From Gammaproteobacteria bacterium (GTDB taxonomy: Bacteria; Gemmatimonadota; Gemmatimonadetes; Longimicrobiales; Gaopeijiaceae), in assembly GCA_028820325.1 (NCBI GenBank), contig JAPPJO010000070.1:1-43777 (forward strand): a stretch of DNA of 43,777 bases. Reading direction: 5' to 3'. Below the pieces are notes generated by a model that was not told the origin of the DNA, made no database searches, and was given only the letters and a program-made list of their open reading frames with translations. The position numbers and the translations under genes were made by a program. Shown in pieces: positions 41,072-43,777 of this stretch. The stretch's first letter is position 1; each line of letters starts with the position of its first letter.

Positions 41072-41955
41072 CCGGCAGCCGTCCTAACCCCAGGTTCGGA
41101 GGAGAGTGGACCGAGGAGAAGCTCGGTATTCTCGAAGCATACCTCAATGCCTACACCACGGCGCTCAGAAACCAGCCTTCCCGAGAAAGCCCCTTCAAGC
41201 TGGTCTACGTCGATGCGTTCGCAGGGACGGGCGAAATCGAACAGGGCTTGCAAGACGATCCGGTTTCGCAGGCTGACACGAAGCACCTCGTCATGGGATC
41301 CGCGGAGAGGGCGCTTCGAGTCGACGACCGCCCATTCGATCACCTAGTCTTCGTCGAGCGCGATCCAGACCGATGTCGGCAGCTTGGAAGTCTCGCCTCC
41401 AAGCACCTCGGGCGGTCCATCGAGATTATCACGGCCGACGCGAATGATCACCTCGTCAAGCTGCGCCCAAACGAGTACGGTGCCAACTGGCGCGGGGTCC
41501 TCTTTCTTGACCCGTTCGGAACTCAGCTTGAGTGGGCTACCGTCGAGCACATCGCCAAGCTCAACAGACTCGACACGTGGCTCCTGTTTCCGGTCGGAGC
41601 GATAGGCCGGATGCTTCCGGTTTCGCGGGATCCGGGTGACGTCAGCCCAGCTTGGGACCACCGTCTCACCCGTGTCTACGGCGACCGAAGCTGGCAGCAA
41701 CTCTATTCGGAATCTCCCCAGACCAACCTCTTTGGGTCGCCCGAACGCGAACGGCAAAAGGGAGTGGACGGCCTCCTCAGAATCTACAAGGAACGGCTCG
41801 GCACGGTCTTCGGATCCCGCCTCCTGCGGGAGTCTCACGCTCTGAGGAACTCCAAGGGATCGCCTCTCTTTGAGTTCCTCTTTTGCGTTGGGCATCCCGG
41901 AGGCTCGAAGGTGGCCAAGCGTATCGCGCGGCATCTGGTCTGGTCGCAATCGTAG
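41068..41955 (+). CDS. tcmP: Three-Cys-motif partner protein TcmP
   Basis: 295 residues from the GTG at 41068, coupled to the DUF5131 stop. Conserved elements of the TcmP family: KLGILEAYLNAYTTALR, KLVYVDAFAGTGEI, a HLVFVERDPDRCRQL segment and GVLFLDPFGTQLEWATVEHIAKLNRLDTWLLFPVGAIGRMLP, ending FLFCVGHPGG. DAFAGTG and FVERD look like a Rossmann methyltransferase-like core (motif I and the acidic end of strand 2), so SAM binding is possible but inferred. Mobile-element and phage-borne pairs of this kind are suspected to act in phage-host conflict. Confidence 0.9.
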   Translation: MTGSRPNPRFGGEWTEEKLGILEAYLNAYTTALRNQPSRESPFKLVYVDAFAGTGEIEQGLQDDPVSQADTKHLVMGSAERALRVDDRPFDHLVFVERDPDRCRQLGSLASKHLGRSIEIITADANDHLVKLRPNEYGANWRGVLFLDPFGTQLEWATVEHIAKLNRLDTWLLFPVGAIGRMLPVSRDPGDVSPAWDHRLTRVYGDRSWQQLYSESPQTNLFGSPERERQKGVDGLLRIYKERLGTVFGSRLLRESHALRNSKGSPLFEFLFCVGHPGGSKVAKRIARHLVWSQS

Positions 41956-42070
41956 GGATTCACAGAGAGCGAACGCGGAGATTCATCCCGTCCAAGTGGC
42001 GACCCGGACGCTGACCGTATCGTCGCTACGAATCGTCCCTCCGAGTCACGTCACCACCGTCGACGAACGA

Positions 42071-42793
42071 TTATAGCCGTTTGGAAACCCAGATGGCCCG
42101 TCCCACGATATGGACCTCCACGGCGGGCCGCTCGTGGCTGTCGTATTCGGGGTTGAGGGACTTGAGGATCACGCGGGGAGGATCGGAGTGCGGGACATGC
42201 TCGATCCGCTTCGCGACGAGCGCGATTCCGTCCCAGATCACGAAGATCCCCGGTGGCGCGGGCACCGTGCGGCTCGCGTCGATCAGGATGTGGTCGCCGG
42301 TTGAGACCAACGGCTCCATCGAGTCCCCGTCCACCTCGATCACCCACAGGTCGCCGGGATCGGCCCGAAGCCGGTGGCGGATGAACGAATCGGCGAACAG
42401 CCACGCCTCCCCGGTCTCCCGCAGCTCGCCGTTCCAAGCCTCCGTGCCCGGATCCAATCTGACATCGGCCTCCGGCACGACGCTGTAGCCGACCGGCGCG
42501 GAGTAGGCGTCGGAAGGCGGTGGCGGCCGCTTGGCGTGCGTCGAGAGCCGGTAGCTCCGGCCGTGCTTGAGGAGCTCGGGCCGGCAACCCAGATGCTCCG
42601 CCAGGATCTCGCGGTCGTCCTCGGCGAGGATCTTCGGCGTGCCCCTGTGAACGAACTGTTGCAGGTAGGCCTCGTTGCGGCCCATGGCAATCGACGCGGC
42701 CTGCAAGGTCGAGCCCTTCGTGGTCAGGAGCTGGAGTAGCCGCCGACGCACCGGATCGAGCCGCGCCGAGGCCGTCTTCCTTTGGTTCTTCAT
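42071..42793 (-). CDS. S24-family (LexA/CI-like) repressor-protease
   Basis: 240 residues from the ATG at 42793; the frame stays open further but without natural sequence. N-terminal DNA-binding helices (RRRLLQLLTTKGSTLQAASIAMGRNEAYLQQFVHRG), a hinge, and a C-terminal S24 peptidase: Ser158 in VDGDSMEPLV and Lys195 in ALVAKRIEHV, the self-cleavage dyad. Such proteins hold phages and integrative elements silent until DNA damage. It is divergent from the AlpA-like gene and probably controls it. Convergent with tcmP. Confidence 0.88.
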   Translation of the reverse strand: MKNQRKTASARLDPVRRRLLQLLTTKGSTLQAASIAMGRNEAYLQQFVHRGTPKILAEDDREILAEHLGCRPELLKHGRSYRLSTHAKRPPPPSDAYSAPVGYSVVPEADVRLDPGTEAWNGELRETGEAWLFADSFIRHRLRADPGDLWVIEVDGDSMEPLVSTGDHILIDASRTVPAPPGIFVIWDGIALVAKRIEHVPHSDPPRVILKSLNPEYDSHERPAVEVHIVGRAIWVSKRL

Positions 42794-43148
42794 GGATTGA
42801 AATAGTCCCGATTCCGGTCGGCTTCGCAAGGCAGGGGGGGAACCCGCCGGCCGATGGCCCGGCATCGCCTTCCACGTCCGGATACGTGACCCACCACTCG
42901 CTGGCCGGCGGCGCCGAGTCCGCCGTTTCCGCGCCTACCGCACGGTCCACCTTCAGATCGTTTCGGGAGACTGCCCGCAAGCGTGCGCGGGGGTGCTTCA
43001 CCGCCCCGCTGGCGGCGGAGTCCAGCGCCAACTCGACGGCATTGGACCTCCTCGACGTTATCGACACTTAGGCGATCTCCTAGCTGTTGACTCCCCTGCG
43101 GACAAGTCTTCACCGTTTTCGCCATGAAGACGCGAGAGCAGTACGGCC
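42794..43148. other. Divergent control region between repressor and AlpA-like gene
   Basis: About 355 bases. It contains the candidate operator at 43069-43082 and TTGACT (about 43087) as a possible -35 for the rightward gene. A minus frame opening at 43067 looks fairly natural at first, but runs with no stop through the repressor gene in another frame, so it was not annotated. Confidence 0.5.
43069..43082. promoter_or_regulatory. Candidate repressor operator
   Basis: TAGG-CGATCT-CCTA, a short inverted repeat beside a TTGACT -35-like element and about 65 bases before the AlpA-like start. Binding by the S24 repressor is inferred. Confidence 0.35.
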
Positions 43149-43697
43149 ATGGAGACGTTGGAGCGGTACTTCAACGCGCGCGTCGCCGCGTTTCTCGACC
43201 GCACGGGCATGCCGCCGACGACGTTCGGCATGAGGGCCGTGGGCGACCCGAACCTGATGCGCCAGATCGCCGCCGGGCGCTCGCTGTCGCTACGGATGGC
43301 GGACCGGATTCTGGCCTTCATCGACGGCTACGACGCGGACTCGGACGGCACACGCGCTCCACCACGCCGCCACCGGCCTCGGTGGTCGAAAGCAGCCGCG
43401 GGACGAACGAGAGGGAGTGGAGCGATGGCCGATAGGCCGAGCGAGAAGAGAACGGACGAGCCGATCCGCTTCATCCGGGCATCCGAGATCGCGGCCCGGC
43501 TGGGGGTGGCGCGGCCGACGATCTACGGCTGGGTGGAGGCGGGTCGCTTTCCCCCGCCGATCCACCTGGGTCCGCGCGCGGTCGGCTGGATAAGGTCGGA
43601 GTTCGACGCGTGGGTCCGCAATCGAATTGCCGAGACCCGGGGCGGTGGAGAGTCCGTCGCCCCAATGACCCTTCAGGGAAAGGACGAGAAACGATGA
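43149..43697 (+). CDS. Two-domain DNA-binding protein with AlpA-like excisionase domain
   Basis: 182 residues. Residues 1-63 (METLERYFNARVAAFLDRTGMPPTTFGMRAVGDPNLMRQIAAGRSLSLRMADRILAFIDGYD) form a compact helical unit found by itself in other elements. Residues about 105-165 are an AlpA/MerR-like winged helix: IRFIRASEIAARLGVARPTIYGWVEAGRFPPPIHLGPRAVGWIRSEFDAWV. AlpA-type proteins activate integrase genes or act as excisionases. The stop overlaps the next ATG (ATGA). A fused form is unusual, and a frame problem joining two genes should be considered. Confidence 0.8.
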   Translation: METLERYFNARVAAFLDRTGMPPTTFGMRAVGDPNLMRQIAAGRSLSLRMADRILAFIDGYDADSDGTRAPPRRHRPRWSKAAAGRTRGSGAMADRPSEKRTDEPIRFIRASEIAARLGVARPTIYGWVEAGRFPPPIHLGPRAVGWIRSEFDAWVRNRIAETRGGGESVAPMTLQGKDEKR

Positions 43698-43777
43698 GAA
43701 CGTTGCTGAAGACGATGCGGGGAGCCGCGTGGGCCGTGCTGCTCATGCTGACGCCCGGCGCGCTCCACGCGCAGGGC
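43694..43777 (+). CDS. Start of a secreted protein, cut by the window edge
   Basis: 28 codons visible: MRTLLKTMRGAAWAVLLMLT followed by a PGALHAQG cleavage region, a clean Sec signal peptide with signal-peptidase site after HAQ. Position directly behind an AlpA-like regulator would suit a conjugation pilin (TrbC/VirB2 type), but nothing in the visible part proves this. Confidence 0.55.
   Translation, partial: MRTLLKTMRGAAWAVLLMLTPGALHAQG

Noticed and set aside
42051..43067. Long minus frame whose first 90 codons look fairly natural
   Set aside because: It runs through the whole S24 repressor gene in a wrong frame with no stop, and the later part is Arg/Pro-rich.
1..43777. tRNA, rRNA and CRISPR arrays
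   Set aside because: No cloverleaf-like gene, rRNA segment or regularly spaced repeat array was found by reading; a dedicated search could still find a tRNA at an island edge.

Overview
The window is chromosomal DNA from a high-GC diderm bacterium. It encodes a TonB-dependent receptor, a TonB energy transducer, predicted lipoproteins and secreted proteins. The DUF6624 protein, the secreted protein at 2.1-2.7 kb and the six-bladed beta-propeller lipoprotein resemble families common in Gemmatimonadota and related environmental lineages. That placement is an inference; there is no rRNA or other marker here. No tRNA, rRNA or CRISPR array was seen.

Layout. 0-4.4 kb: small lipoprotein, secreted and hypothetical genes, with a dispersed double-hairpin repeat at the left edge. 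4.5-9.3 kb: a minus-strand transport operon (TRAP small permease, TRAP large permease, an NCS2 nucleobase-type permease with an extra C-terminal domain, TRAP binding lipoprotein). 9.3-11.9 kb: a ZnuD-like TonB-dependent receptor and a Fur/Zur-family repressor; the leaders of both carry the same 12-bp half-operator. 12-15.3 kb: a TipAS-domain protein, a HEAT-repeat protein and an Hsp70-like protein in overlapping order. 15.3-19.4 kb: TonB, a membrane methyltransferase and two flavoprotein oxidoreductases, interspersed with a perfect 20-bp palindrome, then a rhodanese gene cut off at its 5' end.

From 19.4 kb rightwards the content changes to accessory genes. Two copies of a 50-bp imperfect repeat (19.4 and 24.2 kb) bracket a beta-propeller lipoprotein and a single-chain type ISP-like nuclease-methyltransferase. 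Then follow a trypsin-like protease, a GHKL ATPase fused to a PD-(D/E)XK-type domain and overlapping a SPPY-type DNA methyltransferase (26.3-30.2 kb), a four-gene type I restriction operon with an AlbA/RecG-like ATPase (30.3-37.8 kb), an AbiEi/AbiEii-type toxin-antitoxin pair (38-39.6 kb) and a three-Cys-motif/TcmP pair (40.2-42 kb). The right edge has an S24-type repressor divergent from an AlpA-like excision/transcription factor and the start of a secreted protein, which looks like the regulatory end of an integrated element.

The right half is therefore a dense defence island. The most interesting unit is the ATPase-nuclease plus methyltransferase pair, which fits a restriction-modification-like system powered by a GHKL (Hsp90/MORC-type) ATPase instead of a helicase.
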